A stretch of DNA of 22,612 nucleotides, from the NCBI GenBank assembly GCA_910588825.1, contig CAJURF010000010.1:45534-68145 (forward strand), written 5' to 3'. Positions within the stretch are counted from its first letter, which is position 1. Every line of letters starts with the position of its first letter. Position numbers and translations under genes: made by a program. The stretch is from an uncultured Lachnospiraceae bacterium. GTDB lineage: Bacteria > Bacillota > Clostridia > Lachnospirales > Lachnospiraceae. Below are positions 7,161-14,033 of the stretch, one piece after another. The notes under the pieces were generated by a model. The model was not told where the DNA came from and searched no databases. It saw only the letters and a program-made list of their open reading frames with translations.

Positions 7161-8285
7161 ATGAGTGGATTTACATTGGATCTGCCTGATCTAGAAGAAA
7201 TTAAGAAGAAAACAAAACAGGAGCTGGCACCGGCTGAGGAGGAAAAGGCTGCCATCACCCGTGGGGTAAAGGAGAAGGCAGACCAGATTATGGCTGTGGA
7301 CCTGGATTCTCTGGCGGAGCGCAGGGAATTCATCCAGGTGGTTGAGAACTTTGGGGAAGATGTTGTCCGTCAGTCACAGGTGAAGAATAATATCCTGCAG
7401 AAACGGATGGGGGATTTCAGCCGTGCCGGGGGAGAGTCCGGCACAGTGGCCAAAGGGCTGGAAGAACTGTCCCTGAAAATGAGAGACCTGGACCCGTCGG
7501 CACTGGATTTTGCAAAGACAGGCATCCTTGGGAGAGTATTTAATCCGGTGCGGCGGTACTTTGAACGGTTTCAGACTGCCGATGCAGAGATTGCCAGTAT
7601 AGTAAAAACACTGGAAAAGGGACGGTCAATCCTGAAAAATGACAACACCACTTTGGAAATTGAGCAGGCGGCCATGAGAGATTTGACCAGGCAGCTCACC
7701 CAGAAAATAGAACTTGGCTCACAGCTGGACAGTTACCTGACGAATACACTGGAAAACGCCAGGATTTCCGGGGATTCCCAGGAGCGGGTCAAATTTATAG
7801 AAGAAGAAATTCTCTTTCCCCTCCGGCAGAAACTGATGGATTTTCAGCAGTTACTGGTGGTGAATCAGCAGGGGATTATCGCCATGGAGGTGATTCGCAG
7901 GAATAATCTGGAGCTGATCCGCGCCGTATCGCGGGCGGAGAATGTGACCGTGGCGGCTCTTCGCACAGCAGTGACTGTGGCGGGGGCCCTGTACCATCAG
8001 AAGATTGTCCTGGAAAAGGTTCAGATGCTGAATACAGCCACAAATGATATGATCAGCGCCACATCCCGGATGCTGAAAGAGCAGGGGACAGCCGTCCAGG
8101 AGCAGGCTGTGGAAGCAGGTATTTCACCGGAGACTCTGAAGCAGGCATTCACGGATACGCTGTCCGCCCTGGACGACATCAGTGCTTATAAGGAAAAGGC
8201 CCTGCCCCAGATGGCCCAGACGATTCAGGAGTTCCGCCAAATTGCGGAGGAGGGTGAACGCTGGATGACGGATAGAACGCCATAA
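7161..8285 (+). CDS. TelA-family (toxic anion resistance) protein
   Basis: A 374-residue soluble, coiled-coil-rich protein with the TelA family layout: SVKNNILQKRMGDF-like heptads in the first third, LDPSALDFAK-GILGRVFNPVRRYFERF in the middle, and the strongly conserved stretch FIEEEILFPLRQKLMDFQQLLVVNQQGIIAMEVIRRNNLELIRAVSRAENVTVAALRTAVTVA (split here only for description) toward the C-terminus. TelA proteins were named for tellurite resistance. Their actual role is thought to be in envelope or stress response together with VWA and Ter-type partners. AGGAG at 7149-7153 gives good spacing to ATG 7161, ten bases after the VWA stop, so it is the third gene of the operon. About 110 bases follow before the convergent transporter gene, with no clear terminator. 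Confidence 0.88.
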   Translation: MSGFTLDLPDLEEIKKKTKQELAPAEEEKAAITRGVKEKADQIMAVDLDSLAERREFIQVVENFGEDVVRQSQVKNNILQKRMGDFSRAGGESGTVAKGLEELSLKMRDLDPSALDFAKTGILGRVFNPVRRYFERFQTADAEIASIVKTLEKGRSILKNDNTTLEIEQAAMRDLTRQLTQKIELGSQLDSYLTNTLENARISGDSQERVKFIEEEILFPLRQKLMDFQQLLVVNQQGIIAMEVIRRNNLELIRAVSRAENVTVAALRTAVTVAGALYHQKIVLEKVQMLNTATNDMISATSRMLKEQGTAVQEQAVEAGISPETLKQAFTDTLSALDDISAYKEKALPQMAQTIQEFRQIAEEGERWMTDRTP

Positions 8286-8396
8286 TTGGGACCAGTCCTC
8301 ATAAAAGAAGATAAACGGAAAGACCCGGTATTACCTTCGGTGGAAAGGAAAAGGGAAAGTAAGAAGCCAGTATCTCCGCGGGCAGGCCAGGCATCG

Positions 8397-8960
8397 CTAG
8401 ATTCCATACACTGCCATACCGGCAAGGGCGGAGAGCAGAATTAGGGTGATGGGAGATATGCCGGTTTTTATCACTTTTTTGGAACCGAAGTATACCACCG
8501 ACAGGAACACAGTCAATATGAACGCCTGTACATTCAGGGAAATACGTTCTGCAGAATGAAAACAGTTCTTCAGAACCATGAACACTCCGGTTGCAAGGAT
8601 GATACCGGGCATACAGGGCTTCAATCCCTGCAGCACAGCCTGCACATATGCATTCTGCAGCACTGCCCTCAGCAGCACCATAATAAGCAGAATTATGATG
8701 AAAGCGGGCAGAATGACAGCGAAAGTGGCAATCGCGGAACCGGGGAGACCTGCCTGTGAACTTCCCACATATGTAGCCAGATTCACCATAATCGGTCCCG
8801 GTGTACTTTCGCTGACAGCGATCATATAAGTCAGCATTTCATCATCCAGCCATCCGTAGGACAAGACAATATCCCGTATAAGTGGAATCGCTCCGTACGC
8901 TCCTCCGAAAGAGAACAGGCCTACCTTGAGAAAACCAAGGAACAGTTCCAGATAAATCAT
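8397..8960 (-). CDS. Chromate transporter half-protein (CHR domain), second of pair
   Basis: A 187-residue membrane protein with a single CHR domain. The diagnostic N-terminus ELFLGFLKVGLFSFGGAYGAIPLI and the SESTPGPIMVNLATYVG motif (about residues 50-66) are present, followed by about five hydrophobic segments. Full-length ChrA carries two such domains. Here they are two separate genes, so the functional carrier is probably a heterodimer of this protein and its upstream neighbour, with opposite topologies. The start overlaps the preceding stop by 4 bases (ATGA, 8957-8960), ensuring coupled synthesis. Family members move chromate or sulfate-like anions. The natural substrate in an anaerobe is uncertain. 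Closeness to TelA is suggestive but they are on opposite strands. Confidence 0.88.
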   Translation of the reverse strand: MIYLELFLGFLKVGLFSFGGAYGAIPLIRDIVLSYGWLDDEMLTYMIAVSESTPGPIMVNLATYVGSSQAGLPGSAIATFAVILPAFIIILLIMVLLRAVLQNAYVQAVLQGLKPCMPGIILATGVFMVLKNCFHSAERISLNVQAFILTVFLSVVYFGSKKVIKTGISPITLILLSALAGMAVYGI

Positions 8961-9532
8961 TTTTCAGCACCTCCGTTCACTATTTTTTCTCTCATCAGAA
9001 AGACAGCCAGACTTACAGCGGCAGCAGCCAGCATCAAAACGATGGATGAGATATGCAGAGCGAAAACATCAATGATCAGCATGGCAGCAAAGGAACACAG
9101 CATGATGATACGGGTCATGGTGTCCTTCTGCATTTTTGAAATCATTTTGATGGCTGCATCAAGGATAAGAATACCAACTGCACACTTGATTCCCTGAAAA
9201 GCGTGGGACACCCATGTGATCTCCAGAAAATGGTCCAGATACCTGGAAATCACAAAGATAATGCAGAAAGACGGAAAGACCATCCCAAACGTTGCTGTCA
9301 CGGCCCCGGGAATCCCTTTCTGCCCATATCCCACAAAGGTGGCACAGTTGATGGCAATGGGCCCTGGTGTAGACTCTGCAATAACTGTTACATTCATCAT
9401 GTCGTCGTGGGTGATCCACTTCTTTTTCTCTACGCATACATTTTCGATCAGTGCAATCATCGCATATCCGCCTCCAAAGGTGAATAAACCGATTTTAGCA
9501 AATGCTAAAAACAAATCTAATAATATATTCAT
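8957..9532 (-). CDS. Chromate transporter half-protein (CHR domain), first of pair
   Basis: A 191-residue membrane protein with one CHR domain: LFLAFAKIGLFTFGGGYAMIALI near the N-terminus and AESTPGPIAINCATFVG at about residues 45-62. The remainder is hydrophobic helices. The ATG at 9532 is favoured by GGAGAG at 9544-9539. The longer frame starting at a TTG (9553) would run through that ribosome binding site. It pairs with the second half-protein through a 4-base overlap. The charged N-terminal cytoplasmic loop (ENVCVEKKKWITHDDM) is typical of the amino half of short-chain CHR pairs. Substrate is inferred only from the family. Confidence 0.88.
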   Translation of the reverse strand: MNILLDLFLAFAKIGLFTFGGGYAMIALIENVCVEKKKWITHDDMMNVTVIAESTPGPIAINCATFVGYGQKGIPGAVTATFGMVFPSFCIIFVISRYLDHFLEITWVSHAFQGIKCAVGILILDAAIKMISKMQKDTMTRIIMLCSFAAMLIIDVFALHISSIVLMLAAAAVSLAVFLMREKIVNGGAEK

Positions 9533-9566
9533 TTTCTTCTCTCCGGATTTCAATTTATTTAAAGGG

Positions 9567-9575
9567 ATTATACCA
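9567..9575 (-). promoter_or_regulatory. Extended -10 promoter of the chromate transporter pair
   Basis: On the - strand the sequence TGG-TATAAT (9575-9567) is a perfect -10 box with a TGn extension. No good -35 is seen, as is usual for extended -10 promoters. The leader to the ATG is about 28 bases. The rest of the gap 9576-9784 shows no gene. It should contain the NUDIX promoter, but I cannot place one convincingly. Confidence 0.5.
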
Positions 9576-9784
9576 TGTTTGTGACGGTTTTCATAGACAT
9601 TGTGTATTAGAAACAGCTGCCTGCATTAAATGTATTTCTCTCTGCTGGAGCGAGTCTTAAAAATGCTCTGGAGAAAAGTTTCAGATTCCGGTTTCTAAGG
9701 GGAGATCTTTGTGGTAAACTATAAGCAGAAAGATACAATGAAACAGATGTATGGAAAGAAAAAAGCAGAGATTTGGAGGAAAAA

Positions 9785-10381
9785 TTGGAAAAAGACAGGG
9801 ATGACCTTGCATGGGAAGAGGTCAAAACAGAGCACATTATACAGAACGAATGGATTGATTTCAGGCAGTCAGCATACCGTTTTCCAGATGGCACAGTATT
9901 TGAGCCCTACTACAGTTACAGCCGCAGGGATTATGTGGTGATTGTGGCTTCTGACACAGAAGGAAATTTCCTCTGTGTGAGACAGTTCCGGCAGGGAATC
10001 AAAGAAGTGACAACGGAATTTCCGGCGGGAGGCCTGGAACGGTCTGACGGCATGGGGTACGGGCCAGAGACAAGAGATTCTGCGTCAGAGGACGCTCTGG
10101 ATGCGGCAAAAAGGGAACTGCTGGAAGAAACGGGTTATGAATCAGATGAATGGTCATATCTTCTTAAAATTCCGTCTAACGCGACTATCGCTGACAACTA
10201 TGCGTTTGTGTATAGGGCCAAAAACTGCCGGAAGGTTGCCGGGCAGAATCTGGACGAGACAGAATTTCTGAATGTGGAGGTGCATACTCCACAGGAAATT
10301 GAGGAGATGATTCGCAGGGGGAAATTTCAGCAGTGTGTGCATGTGATGGCATGGCTGCTGGCTAAAGCGGGGATGATGTGA
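9785..10381 (+). CDS. NUDIX hydrolase, ADP-ribose pyrophosphatase-like
   Basis: A protein of about 198 residues. The N-terminal strand region (NEWIDFRQSAYRFPDGTVFEPYYSYSRRDYVVIVA) and FLCVRQFRQGIKEVTTEFPAGGLE are typical of ADP-ribose/sugar nucleotide NUDIX enzymes. The NUDIX box is present as PAGGLE (about 80-85) then E-D-ALDAAKRELLEETGYE (about 102-118). An insertion of about 16 residues separates the leading Gly from the helix, which is unusual for the G-x5-E-x7-REUxEExGU spacing. The catalytic REL-EE core is intact. No ATG exists in this frame. GGAGG at 9775-9779 points to TTG at 9785. The alternative TTG at 9773 lies inside that region. Co-transcribed with the Cys-tRNA deacylase gene four bases downstream. 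Substrate is not determinable here. Confidence 0.85.
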   Translation: MEKDRDDLAWEEVKTEHIIQNEWIDFRQSAYRFPDGTVFEPYYSYSRRDYVVIVASDTEGNFLCVRQFRQGIKEVTTEFPAGGLERSDGMGYGPETRDSASEDALDAAKRELLEETGYESDEWSYLLKIPSNATIADNYAFVYRAKNCRKVAGQNLDETEFLNVEVHTPQEIEEMIRRGKFQQCVHVMAWLLAKAGMM

Positions 10382-10385
10382 GATT

Positions 10386-10859
10386 ATGAAAAATAACGAT
10401 AAAACCAATGTAATGCGTGTGCTGGACCAGAAAAAGATATCCTATACAAGCCACAGCTATGAGCCGGATGCCTCCATGAGCGGGGAAGAGATCGCGGCCC
10501 TGCTGGGTGAAGATGCGGACAGAGTATTCAAAACTCTTGTCACACAGGGAAAATCGGGGCAGTATTATGTCTTCGTGGTTCCAGTCAAGGAGGAACTGGA
10601 TTTAAAGAAGGCGGCAAAGGCAGCGGGGGAAAAATCCGTCAGTATGATAAAACAGAAGGAATTGCTGCCCCTTACCGGCTATGTGCATGGAGGCTGTTCG
10701 CCTGTGGGGATGAAGAAAAAGTTCCCGGCTTTTATCCATGAAACAGCAAGGCAGTATGAGCGGATGTTTGTCAGTGCGGGCAGGGTGGGTTTCCAGATAG
10801 AACTGGCACCGGAAGATCTGGCAGAAACTGCTGGCTGTGGTTTTGCGGATATTGTGTGA
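10386..10859 (+). CDS. ybaK: YbaK/EbsC-type Cys-tRNA(Pro)/Cys-tRNA(Cys) deacylase
   Basis: A 157-residue protein matching the YbaK family through most of its length. The visible landmarks are RVFKTLVTQGKSGQYYVFVVPV, ELDLKKAAKAAGEKSVSMI and ELLPLTGYVHGGCSPVGMKKKFP. The enzyme hydrolyses cysteine mischarged onto tRNA(Pro), acting in trans to prolyl-tRNA synthetase. The Lys in FKTL corresponds to the conserved active-site lysine of the family. The start is four bases after the NUDIX stop and lacks a strong Shine-Dalgarno sequence, suggesting translation coupled to the upstream gene. It is convergent with the MATE gene. Confidence 0.93.
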   Translation: MKNNDKTNVMRVLDQKKISYTSHSYEPDASMSGEEIAALLGEDADRVFKTLVTQGKSGQYYVFVVPVKEELDLKKAAKAAGEKSVSMIKQKELLPLTGYVHGGCSPVGMKKKFPAFIHETARQYERMFVSAGRVGFQIELAPEDLAETAGCGFADIV

Positions 10860-10908
10860 GATAAAAAATAATACTACCAGCCGGGAGCTCCAGACAACAC
10901 TTTAACAG

Positions 10909-10956
10909 CCTCTGAACAGTCTTTGCGCCGGCGTCTTGCCAAAGATATTTCAGAGG
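10909..10956. terminator. Possible bidirectional hairpin between convergent genes
   Basis: In the 122-base gap 10860-10981, CCTCTGAA (10909-10916) pairs with TTCAGAGG (10949-10956). Further in, TCTTTG (10920-10925) pairs with CAAAGA (10940-10945), with a symmetrical 3x3 internal loop between the stems and a GC-rich loop (CGCCGGCG). There is no U-run, so termination is only a guess. A separate 12-bp palindrome CAGGATATCCTG lies at 10968-10979, two bases from the MATE stop codon. Confidence 0.35.
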
Positions 10957-10981
10957 GATTCAGGACGCAGGATATCCTGTA

Positions 10982-12340
10982 TTACCTGATTTTTTCCATC
11001 CTTTTTAGCTCCGGAAGTATAGTTACAGCCATAGTGATAAAGCATGCCAGTCCTCCGATTACGTTTGAAACAGGTTCTGCCATGAATACGCCGTCTGTTC
11101 CCAGTTTGAATACATAGGGCAGCAGATAGGTAAGAGGAACCACCATGATTACCTTTCGGAACAGACTAAAAAATATTGCCTGTTTCTTTTTATTCAGCGC
11201 CTTGAAAACAGTCTGCCCTGAATATTGGAACGCCTGAAATACAAAAGCAAAGAAATACAGGTGGAGAGGCCCAAGCGCCAGCTGCTGTAAAGTAGTATCA
11301 TCGCTGAAAATCCTGATAAAAAACAGCGGAGCTTTCTCGATCAATATCCACATGAGACATGTATATAAGATGGCTGTTGTTGCCATTATGAGGATTGCGT
11401 TCTGGATTCTCCTCGGCCTTTTGGCGCCGTAATTATAGGAGATGGCTGGCGAAGCTCCTTCCGCGACGGCAAGGATTGGGGTGTCCAGTATCTGTCTTAC
11501 CGAAGAAATAATTGTCATAACAGACACATAGAGAGTCCCGCCTGTTTTCATGAGTACACTATTACATGCCACAGATACCATGGAATTGGTGCACTGCATG
11601 ACAAAGGGAGATAATCCAAGGCTGATGATTTCCCTGGCATAAGGAAGAACAAGGGGCTTCTGAAAAAATATCTTAAATTCATTTTTAGAGCCAAGAAAGA
11701 ACCAGAGAACAAAAAGCATAGATAAAAACTGTGAAATTACAGTTGCAATCGCAGCTCCATTTACCCCCAGCCCCAATATAAAAATAAAAACCGGGTCCAG
11801 CACAATATTGGCGGCAGCTCCGATCCATACGGATTTCATACCCACTGCGGCGTATCCCTGAGCATTAATATAGGGGTTCATACCAGTGGAAATCATAATG
11901 AATATGGTTCCGGTTAGATATATCCTGATATAGGGAACCGAAAAAGAAAGCTCCTGCGCAGCCGCGCCAAAAATAGATAAAATCTGGGGCGCGGCCAGCT
12001 CACATAATGTCATAAGTAATAAGCCTGTGATGATTTCGAGACGGAATGCCGTATTTAAGATATCACAGGCTTTCTTTTTGTTGTTCTGCCCCAGTTCGAT
12101 GGAAAATAAAGGTGCGCCTCCAAGGCCGAACATATTTGTAAAACCGTTGATTAACATGACAATGGGGAAACACAGCCCGATGGCACCAAGGGCCTGGGTG
12201 CCGCAACCTTCAATCCTTCCAATATAGATCCGATCCACTATGTTATATAAAAGGCTGATGATCTGAGCCGCCAGCATGGGCAGCGCTGTCTGTATGATAT
12301 TTTTTGTAATTGTGTCATTATCGAAGTCTACTTTTTTCAT
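10982..12340 (-). CDS. MATE-family multidrug/metabolite efflux transporter
   Basis: A 452-residue protein of usual MATE length with 12 hydrophobic segments in two six-helix halves. The N-terminus (ITKNIIQTALPMLAAQIISLLYNIVDRIYIGR) is the standard MatE opening. GMNPYINAQGYAAVGMKSVWIGAAANIVLDPVFIFILGLGVNGAAIATVISQ is the conserved mid-region, and GASPAISYNYGAKRPRRI is the equivalent in the second half. MATE proteins export cationic drugs or metabolites using proton or sodium gradients. The subgroup looks like the Clostridial NorM/DinF-like clade. The frame is open further upstream to 12565, but ATG 12340 gives the correct N-terminus and is preceded by promoter elements inside that upstream stretch. 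The ribosome binding site is weak. It is divergent from the TetR gene, with the TetR palindrome about 84 bases upstream of its -35. Confidence 0.9.
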   Translation of the reverse strand: MKKVDFDNDTITKNIIQTALPMLAAQIISLLYNIVDRIYIGRIEGCGTQALGAIGLCFPIVMLINGFTNMFGLGGAPLFSIELGQNNKKKACDILNTAFRLEIITGLLLMTLCELAAPQILSIFGAAAQELSFSVPYIRIYLTGTIFIMISTGMNPYINAQGYAAVGMKSVWIGAAANIVLDPVFIFILGLGVNGAAIATVISQFLSMLFVLWFFLGSKNEFKIFFQKPLVLPYAREIISLGLSPFVMQCTNSMVSVACNSVLMKTGGTLYVSVMTIISSVRQILDTPILAVAEGASPAISYNYGAKRPRRIQNAILIMATTAILYTCLMWILIEKAPLFFIRIFSDDTTLQQLALGPLHLYFFAFVFQAFQYSGQTVFKALNKKKQAIFFSLFRKVIMVVPLTYLLPYVFKLGTDGVFMAEPVSNVIGGLACFITMAVTILPELKRMEKIR

Positions 12341-12368
12341 GTGGTTATTTACCCGCCAAATTGAATTT

Positions 12369-12391
12369 CCAGCATATTTGGTAGATGCTGG
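12369..12391 (-). promoter_or_regulatory. Hairpin/operator at the 5' end of the MATE transcript
   Basis: CCAGCAT (12369-12375) and ATGCTGG (12385-12391) form a perfect 7-bp inverted repeat with a 9-base centre. It begins at the predicted transcription start of the MATE gene, just downstream of its -10 box. It could be a repressor operator overlapping +1 or a 5' stabilising hairpin. The sequence does not match the TetR palindrome at 12511-12534, so a different regulator would be involved. Confidence 0.45.
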
Positions 12392-12398
12392 CTGAAAA

Positions 12399-12427
12399 AT
12401 TATAGCATATTTTTCATTGCGATTCAA
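12399..12427 (-). promoter_or_regulatory. Promoter of the MATE gene
   Basis: On the - strand TTGAAT (12427-12422) is followed after 17 bases by a perfect TATAAT (12404-12399). The leader of roughly 50 bases supports the start at 12340 rather than any upstream in-frame codon. Confidence 0.7.
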
Positions 12428-12505
12428 ATATGCCGCTGGAATTCCTTTTATGTTGTGGGTGATGGAGCAGAAGAACTGCTTCAGGATGAGTGAGGTAAAA
12501 ACATC

Positions 12506-12534
12506 TTGACATAATAGACCAATTGGTCTATTAT
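12506..12534 (+). promoter_or_regulatory. TetR gene promoter overlapped by a perfect 24-bp palindrome
   Basis: TTGACA (12506-12511), 17 bases, then TATTAT (12529-12534). Bases 12511-12534 are a perfect palindrome whose core is TAGACC-AATT-GGTCTA, filling the whole spacer and the -10. This is the classic arrangement for repressor autoregulation. The core matches the TAGACCNNNNGGTCTA site known for NemR-type TetR regulators. Confidence 0.85.
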
Positions 12535-12558
12535 ATAGGAAAAGCAAAAGGAAAAAAT

Positions 12559-13134
12559 ATGACAAAGGGAGAACAATCGAAGAGAAAGATTATAGAAACA
12601 GCAGGAGAACTGTTCTGGAAAAACGGCTATACGAAAACCGGAGTGAGCGAAATATTAAAGGCTTCCGGGCTTCCTAAGGGCTCTTTTTATTTCTATTTTA
12701 AGAAGAAGTCAGATGTAGCGGAGGCGGTACTGCAGTATTATGGAAATAAGATCTTGGACTTGCTTCGTTTTATTGCAGAGGATTCAGATTCCTGGGAGTC
12801 ATTTTGTGATTCTTTTCTGCGCATATATCAGGAAGAACTGGCGGAACAGCAGTATTATGGATGTCCACTGGCTGTGGTGGGAATGGAAATCGCGTTTCAG
12901 GAAGAAGAACTGGTAAAGCACTATCACGGGGCAATGGAAGAAGTAAAAAAGGTCTTTGTGCAGGTGCTGGGGAAAGAGAAAATACCAGAAGAAGAACTGG
13001 GGACAGCAGCGGATTTATGTCTTGCCGTATATGAGGGGAACCTGGTTTTGTACCGTCTCTCTAAAGATCAGAAGGTGCTGCTGCGGATGAACGCCCAATT
13101 AAAGAAAGTCATTCGAGATGGGGCATGGAAATAA
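12559..13134 (+). CDS. TetR-family regulator, NemR/AcuR-like
   Basis: A 191-residue repressor. The N-terminal helix-turn-helix (about residues 8-55) is clear: KIIETAGELFWKNGYTKTGVSEILKASGLPKGSFYFYFKKKSDV. The ligand domain has QQYYGCPLAVVGMEIAF, where Cys102 sits in the place of the redox-reactive Cys106 of NemR (motif GCL). This suggests sensing of electrophiles or oxidants, an inference from alignment by eye. The start at 12559 follows AAAGGAAAA. The longer frame from 12523 would begin inside the palindromic promoter. It heads an operon with the DUF3786 remnant (overlapping its stop by 10 bases) and the flavodoxin gene, so it probably represses both itself and the reductase. Control of the divergent MATE gene is possible but less direct. 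Confidence 0.88.
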   Translation: MTKGEQSKRKIIETAGELFWKNGYTKTGVSEILKASGLPKGSFYFYFKKKSDVAEAVLQYYGNKILDLLRFIAEDSDSWESFCDSFLRIYQEELAEQQYYGCPLAVVGMEIAFQEEELVKHYHGAMEEVKKVFVQVLGKEKIPEEELGTAADLCLAVYEGNLVLYRLSKDQKVLLRMNAQLKKVIRDGAWK

Positions 13135-13476
13135 AACAGAGGATTTCTAACTATGAAAAGATGAAAAATGATACGGCAGGTGTGTTCCGGCAGTATGATC
13201 AGGAAAAGATGATCCAGAAATTTGGGCTGGCCCATGATGAAAGTCATCTGTACATCTCCTGTCTGGAACGAAAATACCGGATTGGTCGGCGATGCGGCCT
13301 ATGAGCTGTCTTTGTTCCCTTTTCTTCCATTGATTCTGCGCTTTTGGGATTCCGATGAGGATTTTCTGGCAAGCCTGGAGATTCTTGTGGATGAGAATAT
13401 TCTGGACTATATGCACTATGAAACTCTTATGTTTGCAATTTCACATCTATTAAACCGCTTGAAAGATGAGAGATAG
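13125..13476 (+). pseudogene. DUF3786 protein gene, internal deletion and frameshift
   Basis: Two frames carry the two ends of one protein. Frame A (13125-13304) encodes MEIKQRISNYEKM...FRQYDQEKMIQKFGL...LYISCLERKYRI, the N-terminal part of DUF3786 proteins. It then hits a stop. Frame B, open to 13476, carries GDAAYELSLFPFLPLILRFW, then DSDEDFLASLEILVDENILDYMHYETLMFAISHLL, the typical C-terminus. The join falls near 13275-13290 and shifts the frame by one. The middle of the family (roughly 80-100 residues by my recollection of its length) is missing. The start overlaps the TetR stop by 10 bases, showing it was once a coupled operon member. The function of DUF3786 is unknown. The 84-residue ORF starting at 13222 is therefore not a real small gene. 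Confidence 0.72.
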
Positions 13477-13516
13477 AAAACAGAATCAAGTATTTTTTAT
13501 AATGAGGAGGAGAAAA

Positions 13517-14014
13517 ATGAAAATTTCAATTATTTATGTAAGTCAGACCGGCACCACAGAAGAAGCTGCAGAGTACATACAGGATGGAATCCTGGCGAAA
13601 CACCCTTTTATTCAGGTCAAGGCGATGAATGTCCGGGAAAATGAAGTGGACATGGATTTTCTTGCTGAGAGCGAGGCGGTTATCTTTGGAACACCCGTCT
13701 ATTTTTCCAGTATGAGCTGGGAACTGAAAAAGTGGTTTGACCACAGTTACCAGATTGATTTGAACGGTAAGCTGGGTGCGGCATTCGTGACGGCCCAATC
13801 TCCCACAGGCGGGGCAGATACGGCGATTATGGAGATGCTGCGCCATATGCTGGTAAAAGGAATGATGGTTTTCTCAGGAACAGGGCAGGATTCGGCTCAT
13901 AAGTACCAGATTGGAGCTGTGGGTATCGGGAAAAATATGGAGCAGGCATCGGAACAGTTTGAGAAATTCGGGGAATGTATAGCCCAGAAGGCAGTCAAAC
14001 TGTTTGGCAGATAA
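13517..14014 (+). CDS. Flavodoxin / NAD(P)H-dependent FMN reductase-like protein (WrbA-like fold)
   Basis: A 165-residue protein with the flavodoxin-like FMN-binding start MKISIIYVSQTGTTEEAAEYI (phosphate loop S-Q-T-G-T-T, residues about 9-14), the second FMN loop FGTPVYFSSMSWELKKWFD (about 66-84) and AAFVTAQSPTGGADTAI (third loop). It probably reduces quinones or electrophilic compounds, or carries electrons, in the cytosol. AGGAGG at 13505-13510 fixes the ATG at 13517. The longer ORF from 13466 overlaps the DUF3786 remnant and has no ribosome binding site. It lies in the TetR operon, which fits a NemR-like scheme of electrophile-sensing repressor plus flavin reductase. Confidence 0.85.
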   Translation: MKISIIYVSQTGTTEEAAEYIQDGILAKHPFIQVKAMNVRENEVDMDFLAESEAVIFGTPVYFSSMSWELKKWFDHSYQIDLNGKLGAAFVTAQSPTGGADTAIMEMLRHMLVKGMMVFSGTGQDSAHKYQIGAVGIGKNMEQASEQFEKFGECIAQKAVKLFGR

Positions 14015-14033
14015 TTCGAAAAGGATAGGACAT

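Noticed and set aside
12341..12565. 75-residue N-terminal extension of the MATE transporter
   Set aside because: It would run through the MATE promoter and hairpin, and ordinary MATE proteins start at the ITKNIIQTALPML region.
13222..13476. 84-residue + strand ORF as an independent small protein
   Set aside because: It has no ribosome binding site and its sequence is the C-terminal part of a DUF3786 protein whose N-terminus is in the adjacent frame.
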